Part shown: piece by piece, positions 52,883 through 60,989 of the stretch
How the letters are laid out: the number at the start of each line of letters is the position of its first letter
Numbering within the stretch: position 1 is the stretch's first letter
Source: Corynebacterium crudilactis
GTDB lineage: Bacteria > Actinomycetota > Actinomycetes > Mycobacteriales > Mycobacteriaceae
NCBI RefSeq assembly: GCF_001643015.1
Contig: NZ_CP015622.1
Coordinates: forward strand, 2,307,358 to 2,371,357
Direction of reading: 5' to 3'
Length of the DNA: 64,000 bases
The notes under the pieces: generated by a model
What the model was told of the DNA's origin: nothing
The model's input: only the letters and a program-made list of their open reading frames with translations
The model's database searches: none
Made by a program: the position numbers and the translations under genes

Positions 52883-54022
52883 TTAGTACTTCACCTTTTC
52901 AGCCCACTGAGTTGCGATGACCTTATTTGCTTCATCACCCTGTGCTGCGGAAGGAAGTTCTACCTTTTCTACGATTGCTGGATCAGGCAGTGCAGCCAAT
53001 GCTTCATCGGAAAGCTTTTCAGCTGCTGCAAGTTCAGTGAAGCGAGCAGGAATTGCGCCGCCAAGTGCGTACTGTTCTGCACCTTCATCAGAAGTGAGCC
53101 AATCGACCCACAGACGAGCAGCGTTAGGCTGTGGGGAGCCAGCAGTAACCGGCTGCGCGTAGAAGTTGCCAAAGACACCGTCTTCGAGAACGAAGTAATC
53201 AAAGTTCACGCCGTCACGCTCTAGCTGTGCGGTGCGGCCCAACCAGTTGTAGTTCCAGTCAAAGATGATGGCTGCTTCACCAGTGGTCATGCCGGAGGCT
53301 GCATCAGAAACGGTAGTGAGGTTTCCGGATTCAGCAAGCTTGGCAAAGAAATCAATGCCAGGCTGAATATCATCTAGCGAACCACCATTAGCAAGCGCTG
53401 CGGAGAACACCGCAGCGATAGATGATGCACCCTGACGAGGATCACCTGGGATAGCAATCTTGCCGGCATACTGAGGATCGAGAAGATCTTCAAAAGTTGT
53501 TGGGATCTCATCCACCAGATCTTTGTTCACGCCAATGGAAACAACACCGTAATACGCACCGACCCAATTTCCTTCAGGATCTTTCAGGTTATCTGGGATG
53601 GAATCCCAATTGGATGGCTGATAAGGCTCAACCAAACCCTGATCGATTGCTGGGTTGGTAAAGGAATAGCCGATATCTAAGACATCTGGCTGAGTGTCTT
53701 GTCCGCGCAGGTTTTGAACAGCTTGCAGCTCTTCTGCAGAGGATGCATCTGGGGAATCGACAGTGATGTCAACGCCGTATTTTGCTTCAAATTCTTCAAA
53801 GTGGCCCGCATAGTTCGCCCAGGTCTCTGGGTATGCGATCAGGCGAACTTCGCCTTCTTCTTGTGCATTGGCGATAATTTCATCAAGGTTTTGACCAATG
53901 GCAGAAGGATCGGTTGTGTCGCTGGAAGAGCCACAAGCAACAAGGCTTACAGACATTGCTACAGCGGTTGCGCCAAGGCCAAGGGCACGGAGAAACGGGC
54001 GGCGAGAAAGTTTGGTGGACAC
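52883..54022 (-). CDS. ABC importer substrate-binding lipoprotein with Tat-type signal
   Basis: The 379-residue protein has a twin-arginine leader (SRRPFLRALGLGATA) and a lipobox ending LVACGSS, so it should be exported folded and lipidated. The mature part resembles iron/polyamine/2-aminoethylphosphonate-binding proteins (DVLDIGYSFTNPAIDQGLVEPYQPS; YYGVVSIGVNKDLVDEIPTTFEDLLDPQYAGKIAIP). GTG at 54022 follows AAAGGAAAATCT. It is the first gene of the minus operon and divergent from the HAD gene; the ligand is not known. Confidence 0.92.
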   Translation of the reverse strand: MSTKLSRRPFLRALGLGATAVAMSVSLVACGSSSDTTDPSAIGQNLDEIIANAQEEGEVRLIAYPETWANYAGHFEEFEAKYGVDITVDSPDASSAEELQAVQNLRGQDTQPDVLDIGYSFTNPAIDQGLVEPYQPSNWDSIPDNLKDPEGNWVGAYYGVVSIGVNKDLVDEIPTTFEDLLDPQYAGKIAIPGDPRQGASSIAAVFSAALANGGSLDDIQPGIDFFAKLAESGNLTTVSDAASGMTTGEAAIIFDWNYNWLGRTAQLERDGVNFDYFVLEDGVFGNFYAQPVTAGSPQPNAARLWVDWLTSDEGAEQYALGGAIPARFTELAAAEKLSDEALAALPDPAIVEKVELPSAAQGDEANKVIATQWAEKVKY

Positions 54023-54149
54023 AGATTTTCCTTTCACAGTGTCTTCAAGGAGACGCCATGGATACACAATCCTTGGCGTCGATGAGATAAATATTCCCAT
54101 CCAAAACCGACCATCAAGTTGTGACCAGGTTAAATTTCGACAAACAATC

Positions 54150-54157
54150 ATCTAGAC
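54150..54157. promoter_or_regulatory. Candidate HutC/UTRA-type operator
   Basis: ATCTAGAC matches GT-N-TA-N-AC, the core of HutC-type GntR operators, at all but one position. It lies between the divergent starts at 54022 and 54195. Confidence 0.3.
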
Positions 54158-54194
54158 CTTTAAAATATTTACTGTACGTTTCCGCCAGTCCCCT

Positions 54195-54866
54195 ATGCTC
54201 GACGCCATGATCTCCCCCACCGCACCCCAAATACTTGCTGAAACCGACGCCATACTCTTCGATTTCAATGGCACACTCAGCAACGACGAGGATCTCCTTC
54301 AGTCTTGCTATGCACAAGCTCTCCTCGAATTGAACTACCCTGCCCTCGGTGTCACTGAATACGAAGCACTCCTCGGCCGAAGCGAACCAGATATTGCAGA
54401 AACGCTGATCCGCGCACGCAGCGACAAAGACATTAAAGCGCAAACAACACTGCTTATCGACGCCGTCGCCCGGCAATATCAAACCGCGTGCCAGCAAGTT
54501 CCACGTGTAAGCACCGCCACGGTGTTCATGATTAAAGAGCTAGCGAAAACCCACAAATTAGGGATCGTTACTGGAACGCTTCGCCGCCTGATTGAACCCG
54601 TGCTTTCAGATCTTGGAATCGCAGAATACTTTCACACCGTGATCACCATCGAAGACGTACACAAGGGTAAGCCTGCCCCAGAAGGATTCCTCTTGGGTGC
54701 TGCACATCTTCATATTTCACCATCGAAAATTATGGTTTTTGAAGATTCAGCTGCCGGAGTAGCAGCTGCACATGCTGCAGGAATGAAAGTCATCGCGGTG
54801 GGCCCTGCTGCAGGTTTATCTGAGTTCTTAGAAAAAATCGAAGATTTCCCCCACATAGCTGTGTAA
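54195..54866 (+). CDS. HAD-family phosphatase (beta-phosphoglucomutase/phosphonatase-like)
   Basis: The product of up to 223 residues has HAD motif I as FDFNGTLSN, with the nucleophile Asp but Asn where most phosphatases have a second Asp. Motif II is IVTGT, motif III the Lys in VHKGKPAPEG and motif IV FEDSAAGVAAA. It probably removes phosphate from a small metabolite, and the Asn may shift the specificity. ATG at 54195 or 54207 may be the start. It is divergent from the importer operon and converges with the GntR gene. Confidence 0.88.
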   Translation: MLDAMISPTAPQILAETDAILFDFNGTLSNDEDLLQSCYAQALLELNYPALGVTEYEALLGRSEPDIAETLIRARSDKDIKAQTTLLIDAVARQYQTACQQVPRVSTATVFMIKELAKTHKLGIVTGTLRRLIEPVLSDLGIAEYFHTVITIEDVHKGKPAPEGFLLGAAHLHISPSKIMVFEDSAAGVAAAHAAGMKVIAVGPAAGLSEFLEKIEDFPHIAV

Positions 54867-54868
54867 TC

Positions 54869-55609
54869 TCAACGCTCCGGAGTTTTTACTTGGATCCGAA
54901 TACAATCCGAGCGCAGTAAATCCTCAGAGTATTCCACCACTGCCCGCGATTCGTCTCGGGCAGTTCTTGTAATACGCAGCAGCAATAGACTGTGGTTCAC
55001 TCCCATGAGCTGCTTTTCTGCAATATTTGCTCGTGAGGTAATGATTTCTTCAATTTTAGAAATAGGTCGATGCGAAAAATTTTCCAACAGCTCATAAAGC
55101 GATTTCGTTAAATCCACCTCAAGCAATCCTGGGAACAATACTGCGGGGAAATAAGAGTTCTCCAGCAGTGCCGGGATGCCATTAATTCTGCGCATCCGCA
55201 CAATATTGAATACTTGCGCTCCCGCTTTAAGCTCCAAGGCTTGGGAGACATGCGCAGGTGCTGATTGCAGTTCTGAATTAAGCACAGTTGATTCCACGGA
55301 AATGTGCTGTTCGCGCAGTTGGGGCAAAATTCCTTCGACTCGAGTCAACTCGATTTCAGGTGGTTCATTCATGATGAATGTTCCACCACCACGTCCACGA
55401 CGTCGATCGATGAGCCCTTCAAATTGCAACATCTCAAGCGCATGGCGAATAGTCATTCTGGCTACGCCAAACCTGGTTGCCAATTTACTTTCCGCAGGTA
55501 ACCGATCCCCTGGAAGTAAATCACCCGTTTTAATTTCAGTGCGGATCTGATCAGCGATATTTAAATAGATTGGTTGGTTAAGAGCCGATGAACCTTGCTG
55601 TTCGTCCAC
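54869..55609 (-). CDS. GntR-family regulator with UTRA domain (HutC/PhnF type)
   Basis: The 246-residue protein has an N-terminal winged helix (YLNIADQIRTEIKTGDLLPGDRLPAESKLATRFGVARMTIRHAL) and a C-terminal UTRA ligand domain (from about residue 85, ending VVEYSEDLLRSDCIRIQVK). UTRA regulators of this kind often control phosphonate, amino-sugar or histidine genes. GTG at 55609 has GGAG upstream. It likely regulates the neighbouring phosphate-related importer and HAD genes; a HutC-like half-site lies at 54150-54157. Confidence 0.9.
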   Translation of the reverse strand: MDEQQGSSALNQPIYLNIADQIRTEIKTGDLLPGDRLPAESKLATRFGVARMTIRHALEMLQFEGLIDRRRGRGGGTFIMNEPPEIELTRVEGILPQLREQHISVESTVLNSELQSAPAHVSQALELKAGAQVFNIVRMRRINGIPALLENSYFPAVLFPGLLEVDLTKSLYELLENFSHRPISKIEEIITSRANIAEKQLMGVNHSLLLLRITRTARDESRAVVEYSEDLLRSDCIRIQVKTPER

Positions 55610-55638
55610 TAAAAACTCCAATCACTTGCACACATACT

Positions 55639-55683
55639 AATACGACCTACCCTAAGCTTGAAAAGCTTAGGGTAGGTCGTATT
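55639..55683. terminator. Long hairpin after ettA
   Basis: A 21-bp perfect stem (55639-55659 with 55663-55683) has a 3-base loop, 15 bases past the ettA stop. T-runs on both sides are weak. The position fits a terminator of ettA and a barrier to read-through into the GntR gene. Confidence 0.75.
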
Positions 55684-55697
55684 AAAGGTTTTCGTTC

Positions 55698-57368
55698 TTA
55701 ACGACTCAACTTACGGTGAGTGACACGAGAAGGACGTGCAGCATCTGCACCAAGGCGCTCAACCTTGTTCTTTTCGTAGTCTTCAAAGTTACCCTCGAAC
55801 CAGTACCACTGGCCTTCAGCAATGTTGCCTTCCCACGCAAGAATGTGGGTACAGGTGCGGTCCAGGAACCAACGGTCGTGAGAAATAACCACTGCACAAC
55901 CTGGGAAGTTCTGGAGAGCATTTTCCAGGGAACCCAAGGTTTCCACATCAAGGTCGTTTGTAGGCTCATCGAGCAGGATCAGGTTTCCGCCCTGCTTCAA
56001 GGTCAAAGCCAGGTTGAGGCGGTTAAGCTCACCACCGGACAGGACCTTGGAAGGCTTCTGCTGATCTGCGCCCTTGAAACCGAATGCCGAAAGGTATGCA
56101 CGAGAAGGCATTTCGTTCTGGCCAACGATGATGTAGTCAAGGCCATCGGAAACAACTTGCCAAACAGTCTTTTCAGGATCGATGTTTTCACGGCCCTGGT
56201 CAACGTAGGACAGCTGAACAGTCTCGCCGATTTCCACGTTGCCGGCGTCAGCCTGCTCAAGGCCAACAATCGTCTTGAACAGGGTGGACTTACCCACACC
56301 GTTTGGTCCGATTACGCCAACAATGCCGTTTCGAGGCAAGGTGAAGGAGAGATCCTTGATCAGGACACGTCCATCGAAGCCCTTCTCCAGGTCCTTGACC
56401 TCCACGACCTTGTTGCCCAGGCGTGGAGGGGTTGGGATCTGAATTTCTTCGAAGTCCAGTTTGCGGTGCTTCTCAGCTTCAGCAACCATCTCGTCGTAGC
56501 GCTGCAGACGAGCTTTGTTCTTTGCCTGACGTGCCTTGGTGCCGGAACGCACCCAAGCCAGCTCGTCCTTCAGTCGCTTCTGCAGCTTCTGATCTTTCTT
56601 GCCAGAAACTTCGAGGCGCTCGGCTTTCTTCTCCAGGTAAGTGGAGTAGTTGCCTTCATAAGGGTGCAGCTGACCGCGGTCAACTTCACAGATCCACTGT
56701 GCAACGTGATCCAGGAAGTAACGGTCGTGTGTGACGGCAAGGACAGCGCCCTTGTAGTCGGCCAAGTGCTTCTCCAGCCACAGCACGGACTCAGCGTCCA
56801 GGTGGTTAGTAGGCTCATCCAGAAGCAGCAGGTCAGGCTCAGCAAGCAGAAGCTTAGCAAGAGCCACACGACGACGCTCACCACCGGAAAGGTGGGTTAC
56901 TGGCTCATCTGCAGGAGGGCAACGCAGTGCATCCATTGCCTGCTCGATCTTGGAATCAAGCTCCCATGCATCAGCTGCATCGAGAGCTTCCTGCAGAACG
57001 CCCATTTCTTCCATGAGCTCATCGGTGTAATTAGTTGCCATTTCTTCGGCAATTGCATCGAAGCGCTGCTTCTTTTCGAAGATCTCGCCGAGACCTTCTT
57101 CGACGTTCTGGCGAACTGTCTTTTCTTCGTTTAGTGGTGGCTCCTGCAAGAGGATGCCCACGGTTGCCCCTGGATCCAGGAATGCTTCACCGTTGGAAGG
57201 CTGATCCAACCCTGCCATGATCTTCAGAATCGAAGACTTACCGGCACCGTTGGGTCCGACGACACCGATCTTGGCGCCTGGGTAGAAGGACATGTAGACA
57301 TTGTCCAAGATGACCTTGTCACCGATTGCCTTACGCACGTTCTTCATCGTGTAGATGAACTCGCCCAA
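55698..57368 (-). CDS. ettA: Energy-dependent translational throttle ATPase EttA
   Basis: EttA is an ABC-F protein that sits in the ribosomal E site and gates translation by energy status. The 556-residue product has two ABC domains (Walker A GPNGAGKSS and GPNGVGKST, signatures LSGGERRRVALAKLL and LSGGELNRLNLALTL, Walker B LLLLDEPTNHLDAES and LILLDEPTNDLDVET). The ABC-F linker and the EttA arm region lie between them. I chose TTG at 57368 (MGEFIYTMKNVRKAIGDK) because it follows AAAAGGGG and gives the usual length. The frame upstream encodes 16 residues that do not belong to the family. It is followed by a strong hairpin. Confidence 0.96.
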   Translation of the reverse strand: MGEFIYTMKNVRKAIGDKVILDNVYMSFYPGAKIGVVGPNGAGKSSILKIMAGLDQPSNGEAFLDPGATVGILLQEPPLNEEKTVRQNVEEGLGEIFEKKQRFDAIAEEMATNYTDELMEEMGVLQEALDAADAWELDSKIEQAMDALRCPPADEPVTHLSGGERRRVALAKLLLAEPDLLLLDEPTNHLDAESVLWLEKHLADYKGAVLAVTHDRYFLDHVAQWICEVDRGQLHPYEGNYSTYLEKKAERLEVSGKKDQKLQKRLKDELAWVRSGTKARQAKNKARLQRYDEMVAEAEKHRKLDFEEIQIPTPPRLGNKVVEVKDLEKGFDGRVLIKDLSFTLPRNGIVGVIGPNGVGKSTLFKTIVGLEQADAGNVEIGETVQLSYVDQGRENIDPEKTVWQVVSDGLDYIIVGQNEMPSRAYLSAFGFKGADQQKPSKVLSGGELNRLNLALTLKQGGNLILLDEPTNDLDVETLGSLENALQNFPGCAVVISHDRWFLDRTCTHILAWEGNIAEGQWYWFEGNFEDYEKNKVERLGADAARPSRVTHRKLSR

Positions 57369-57477
57369 TGTAACCCCTTTTAAATGCGAATTTGCGTTTA
57401 AGTACTCAGCAGACAAGATTACATGAGCAATCCGGATTTAGGGACCTCGGGTAATTCCGCAATCAAGCCAATGATGT

Positions 57478-57517
57478 AAAGCACCCAACAAAAGACAAAT
57501 CCCCTGCTGGGTGCTTT
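57478..57517 (-). terminator. Terminator of the SSB-like gene
   Basis: AAAGCACCCA (57478-57487) pairs with TGGGTGCTTT (57508-57517), 15 bases past the stop on the minus strand. The loop is long (20 bases) and the T-run is short, so strength is moderate. Confidence 0.7.
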
Positions 57518-57531
57518 AAGAGAAATACTTC

Positions 57532-58113
57532 CTAAAAAGGTGCCTTGTCAGTTCCACCTTGGGAGGCACCTGCCATAGCAAGTTCGCGGTTTTCTTCCGG
57601 TTCAGGTTCCTCAGCTGGTTCCGTTGATGTCGCAGACTGTTCTGGTTTAGTTGTGTACTTTGCGCTCACATTTGGGTAGTCCTCAGTATTATCTGCAGGT
57701 ATCTCCACACCTTCAGGATTGTTATATGCGCTGGGTTTGCTCTCTTTGAAGCCCACAACGTAGTTGTTCATATCGATGCCAATAGAGGTGGCACGCATCC
57801 TGATTTCTTGGCGTTTCTCAGGTTTTTCGGCGTTGGGATCAGCGGAAGAAACTTCCCATTCATTGGTATAGAGAAAGCCCTGCACCATCACAGCAACACC
57901 TGGTTTGAGTGAAATATGGGAGTTAATACCAAGCTGGCCCCAGGCTTCAACGTTGATAAAAACTTTGTCTACATTGTGCCATTTATCGCCTTGCTTATAA
58001 GACCTCGAACTTGCCACACGGATGCGCAATACTCCGTCGAGTTTGTCTTTTCTGTCGATATATACGGAATCACTGACGATGCGGCCAGTGATAGTAACAG
58101 GTGTATTGATCAT
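57532..58113 (-). CDS. Single-stranded DNA-binding protein-like
   Basis: The 193-residue protein has an OB-fold of the SSB type (INTPVTITGRIVSDSVYIDRKDKLDGVLRIRVASSRSYK ... DKVFINVEAWG ... VMVQGFLYTNEWE) and a disordered acidic C-terminus rich in Glu/Pro/Thr. The usual DDDIPF-type tail is replaced by TDKAPF. It is the second SSB of actinobacteria (the main ssb is with rpsF elsewhere); relatives are linked to recombination or stress. ATG at 58113 with GGAAGCAGCAGAAC upstream was preferred over an opening at 58254. Two DnaA boxes lie about 100-140 bases upstream. Confidence 0.9.
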   Translation of the reverse strand: MINTPVTITGRIVSDSVYIDRKDKLDGVLRIRVASSRSYKQGDKWHNVDKVFINVEAWGQLGINSHISLKPGVAVMVQGFLYTNEWEVSSADPNAEKPEKRQEIRMRATSIGIDMNNYVVGFKESKPSAYNNPEGVEIPADNTEDYPNVSAKYTTKPEQSATSTEPAEEPEPEENRELAMAGASQGGTDKAPF

Positions 58114-58202
58114 GTTCTGCTGCTTCCTTTTCTTGCTGTCGTTGAGAGTGCTTTCACCAGGCAGTGTGGCACCGGTTGGCACGTGCGTAAAGCATGAAAA
58201 AA

Positions 58203-58263
58203 CCCGCCTGTGGATAACTCGCTCAGTTTTAAGGTGAGGCCGCAAGTTATCCACAAGGGCGGG
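58203..58263 (-). promoter_or_regulatory. Two DnaA boxes inside the ctaG/copD terminator hairpin
   Basis: Perfect DnaA boxes TTATCCACA occur at 58209-58217 (minus strand) and 58247-58255 (plus strand) as inverted copies. They form most of an imperfect stem with CCCGCC/GGGCGGG ends that is followed on the minus strand by TTTTTT, so the segment also works as the terminator of the gene ending at 58294. It lies upstream of the SSB-like gene. Confidence 0.6.
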
Positions 58264-58293
58264 CTGAAGGCGCGCAGGGAAGCGTCGAAAAGC

Positions 58294-60435
58294 TTATTCT
58301 TTGTCTTTAGGCTCGAAGGTTTCCTGGTAGTAATCGCCATGTGGATCGTGTCCGTTATTCATGCGCGTGAGCATCTGGTTGTACTCTTCTGCATCTGCGA
58401 AATTTGTCGCAGCAGCGCGAGCTTCATAGTTCTTTTCCACAATGCGTTCTTCACGGAACCAACCACGGAAGAGGTAGCCAAACACGATAATCAGCGGGAA
58501 TGATCCAGATGCCCAAGCGATTCCACCGCCGACGAGCTGGTCATAGGCCAAATCTACTTCCCATGGCAGGTTGAGTCGGCTGTAGAATTCCTCCGCCAGA
58601 ATTACCTGCAGCTGCATCAGATACACACCGAAGAAAAGATGGAACGGCATCGAAAATGTCAGCCATGCCAAGCGAGATACGTGCGTGCGTTCCTCCGGCT
58701 TAGGGTCCGGGCCGATCATTTCCCAGTAATAGAGGTAACCAGAAATCACGAACACAAAGTTCATGATCAAGTGTCCAGCGTGCTCAGAGACCATGAGTTC
58801 ATACAGCGGTGTTAAATACAGCGCGTAGAAAATGATGATGAACTGAATCGTGTTGACCGCCGGGTGCAGCAGGAAGCGGAGCAGCGGATTATCAGCCAGA
58901 ACAGCTGCCCATTCATGCAGCCCAGGACGGCCCGGTTCGCCAGGTTTCACGGATTCCATGATCAGAGTCAACGGTGCGCCCAGCACCAGAAATACCGGCA
59001 CTACCATGGACAATAGCATGTGCGCGACCATGTGCATCGAGAACGTAGCCGGCATATTCATGCCGATACCCGAAGAAACGGTAACCACCAGGGTGATGCA
59101 GCCCAGTATCCACCAGAAGGTGCGCAGGTGGTTCCACTTTTTTGCTTGTCGACGCAACGCCACAAGGCCACACACATAGAATGCCAACAGCAAAATGCCG
59201 ATGGTGCCCAGCATCAAATCAAAACGCCACATGGTAAATACGCTGAAAAGAGTTGGTTCCTTCTCCAAGGAATAGCCCATCTCCAAGGCCATCACAGACA
59301 AATCTTGCATCTGTGGCGCGGGCGGTGGCGTACGACCCATCGAAATCGCAATGCCCGTAACTGCAGCCATCGCCAGCACTTCGACGATAGCGACGCGTGT
59401 GAACAGCGCTGCATCTTTAGGATTTTTCTCTAATTTAGGGATCGTCAACGTGCGATGGGCCAAACCAAACATGCCCACAACAACCACGCCAACGGCCTTC
59501 GCCAACACCAAAAGTCCATAATTTGAGGTGAACAGGTCCGAAAATTCCATGCGCAACAACGCATTAACGATGCCCGATATGGCCATACCGATGACGGCAT
59601 AAGTAGCGACAATGGAATACCGCTTGACTGCCAGATCCATATTCGGGCCAATTCTGCGCGCATGGGCAATCAACGCCATGAGGCCACCCACCCACACAAG
59701 CATCAAAACCAAGTGCCACAACAGGGAGTTTGTTCCATAATCGTGGTCACCACCAGCTGCCGAGTGTCCCTCCAAAGCAAGCGGAACAGTCATCACAATC
59801 GACGCGACAAATAACAACGGCTGAGAAAGCCAGTTACGGAAAAACAGCCCAGCTAGACCCGTGAGAAACGCGAAAAATGCCACCCACGCCCAGGCTTTCG
59901 CCAACGCGACCTGTTCAAAGGCAATTGCCCAGTTATGTGGCTTCAACGCTTCAGCAAAAGGCTGACCAGATAAATCTGACATCACCAACGGAATCATCAC
60001 AATCGCAATGAGCCCAAAACACAACGCCGCGAAAGCACCAGTACGCGCAGCGATCAAACCATCAACTGATAAATATGCTCGGTTGAGATAGCTAGATTTT
60101 AAAATGCCATCTTCTGCGCTTTGTTTAACTTCCCGCGGACTAATAAAAAAGGTGGTCGCTAGGAAACTACCCACAGATAATGCTGCAACAATCCAGCCCA
60201 CGGCACGTAAAAACGGCAGACCAGCAGAAGTTACGGGTCCTGGATCAGGGATACCCAAAGCAGCAAGGGAATCAGATAAAAATCCCCATGCCAAAATTGC
60301 ACCAACCAGACCAGCCACAAATGCAAACAGAACATAAAAAGGCCACGTAATTTTCACCTTGTTGTTCTTCTTGTGCACTTCTTGGACTGGAGAAGATGCT
60401 CCACCAGAACTATCAGCTACGACCTGCTCATCCAT
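58294..60435 (-). CDS. Copper resistance D / CtaG-type membrane protein
   Basis: The 713-residue protein has about 15-16 membrane segments. The first half carries the CopD-like part (WHLVLMLVWVGGLMALIAHARRIG, residues about 230-260). The second half is a CtaG_caa3-type domain (residues about 400-660) with the conserved SMHMVAHMLLSMVVPVFLVLGAP and several His residues that may bind copper for cytochrome oxidase assembly. Such fusions occur across actinobacteria. A start at ATG 60435 is consistent. It is separate from the SSB-like gene and ends in a hairpin containing DnaA boxes. Confidence 0.88.
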   Translation of the reverse strand: MDEQVVADSSGGASSPVQEVHKKNNKVKITWPFYVLFAFVAGLVGAILAWGFLSDSLAALGIPDPGPVTSAGLPFLRAVGWIVAALSVGSFLATTFFISPREVKQSAEDGILKSSYLNRAYLSVDGLIAARTGAFAALCFGLIAIVMIPLVMSDLSGQPFAEALKPHNWAIAFEQVALAKAWAWVAFFAFLTGLAGLFFRNWLSQPLLFVASIVMTVPLALEGHSAAGGDHDYGTNSLLWHLVLMLVWVGGLMALIAHARRIGPNMDLAVKRYSIVATYAVIGMAISGIVNALLRMEFSDLFTSNYGLLVLAKAVGVVVVGMFGLAHRTLTIPKLEKNPKDAALFTRVAIVEVLAMAAVTGIAISMGRTPPPAPQMQDLSVMALEMGYSLEKEPTLFSVFTMWRFDLMLGTIGILLLAFYVCGLVALRRQAKKWNHLRTFWWILGCITLVVTVSSGIGMNMPATFSMHMVAHMLLSMVVPVFLVLGAPLTLIMESVKPGEPGRPGLHEWAAVLADNPLLRFLLHPAVNTIQFIIIFYALYLTPLYELMVSEHAGHLIMNFVFVISGYLYYWEMIGPDPKPEERTHVSRLAWLTFSMPFHLFFGVYLMQLQVILAEEFYSRLNLPWEVDLAYDQLVGGGIAWASGSFPLIIVFGYLFRGWFREERIVEKNYEARAAATNFADAEEYNQMLTRMNNGHDPHGDYYQETFEPKDKE

Positions 60436-60563
60436 GCCCCCTAATCTAACCTCCCAAGCTCAAAGTCCCCTAGTTGAGTGATCCATGTAATAGCCGAACC
60501 TGGGTGTACGGTAAAGTTCCAAGGTGGAATACTTTTGTGGGGATTCACACAATTGAGCATTTC

Positions 60564-60591
60564 TTGTCAATTGTTAGCGTTGTTATATAAA
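60564..60591 (+). promoter_or_regulatory. Promoter of tRNA-Arg
   Basis: TTGTCA (60564-60569) is separated by 16 bases from TATAAA (60586-60591), and the tRNA begins about 50 bases later. CAATTGA/TCAATTG arms (60550-60556, 60567-60573) overlap the -35 region. Confidence 0.65.
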
Positions 60592-60642
60592 GTGTTTCGA
60601 GGAGCTTTCCCAATTGCTAATGCAAGATGGCAGGAAGTTTTC

Positions 60643-60719
60643 GCCTCCATAGCTCAGTGGATTAGAGCAACCGGCTTCTACCCGGTTGGTCGCGGGTTCG
60701 AATCCTGCTGGGGGCACCA
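60643..60719 (+). tRNA. tRNA-Arg (anticodon TCT)
   Basis: Acceptor GCCTCCA pairs with TGGGGGC (one G-T pair), the anticodon loop is CTTCTAC with TCT, the T-arm is GCGGGTTCGAATCCTGC and the CCA end is encoded. 77 bases with CCA. Confidence 0.94.
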
Positions 60720-60733
60720 AGTTTTAGCAGGTC

Positions 60734-60769
60734 AGGACACTCTTTCACCTTGAAGGAGTGTCCTTTTCT
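60734..60769 (+). terminator. Terminator of tRNA-Arg
   Basis: AGGACACTC (60734-60742) pairs with GAGTGTCCT (60756-60764), followed by TTTTC. Confidence 0.8.
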
Positions 60770-60855
60770 AGTTCTGTGACTAATTTTTACTGACTTCGAG
60801 AGTCTTGAAGCAGCTTCAAAAGGCAAATCTCTAAAACTTAACCTCAACGTGGCCA

Positions 60856-60912
60856 AGAATTAACATATTAATTCTATTTTATTTATTGACCGCGTTAATC
60901 CACTCGGATTAA
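60856..60912. promoter_or_regulatory. Two perfect dyads upstream of the secreted alkaline phosphatase gene
   Basis: AGAATTAACATATTAATTCT (60856-60875) has 8-base arms and TTAATCC-ACTC-GGATTAA (60895-60912) 7-base arms, both with 4-base spacers. They lie 80-130 bases before the start codon and are good candidates for regulator or structured promoter sites. Neither resembles the PhoB/PhoR direct repeats I know. Confidence 0.5.
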
Positions 60913-60989
60913 TTTGTGGCTTTTCTTTCAACACATTTCCCTAAAGCCCACTCATAGAGCCAATTCTTAGAGCTCACGAAGGAAAATAG

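Noticed and set aside
55716..57134. Long open frame of 472 codons opposite ettA
   Set aside because: It is the mirror of a certain ABC-F gene; the codon bias of ettA leaves the opposite strand open by chance.
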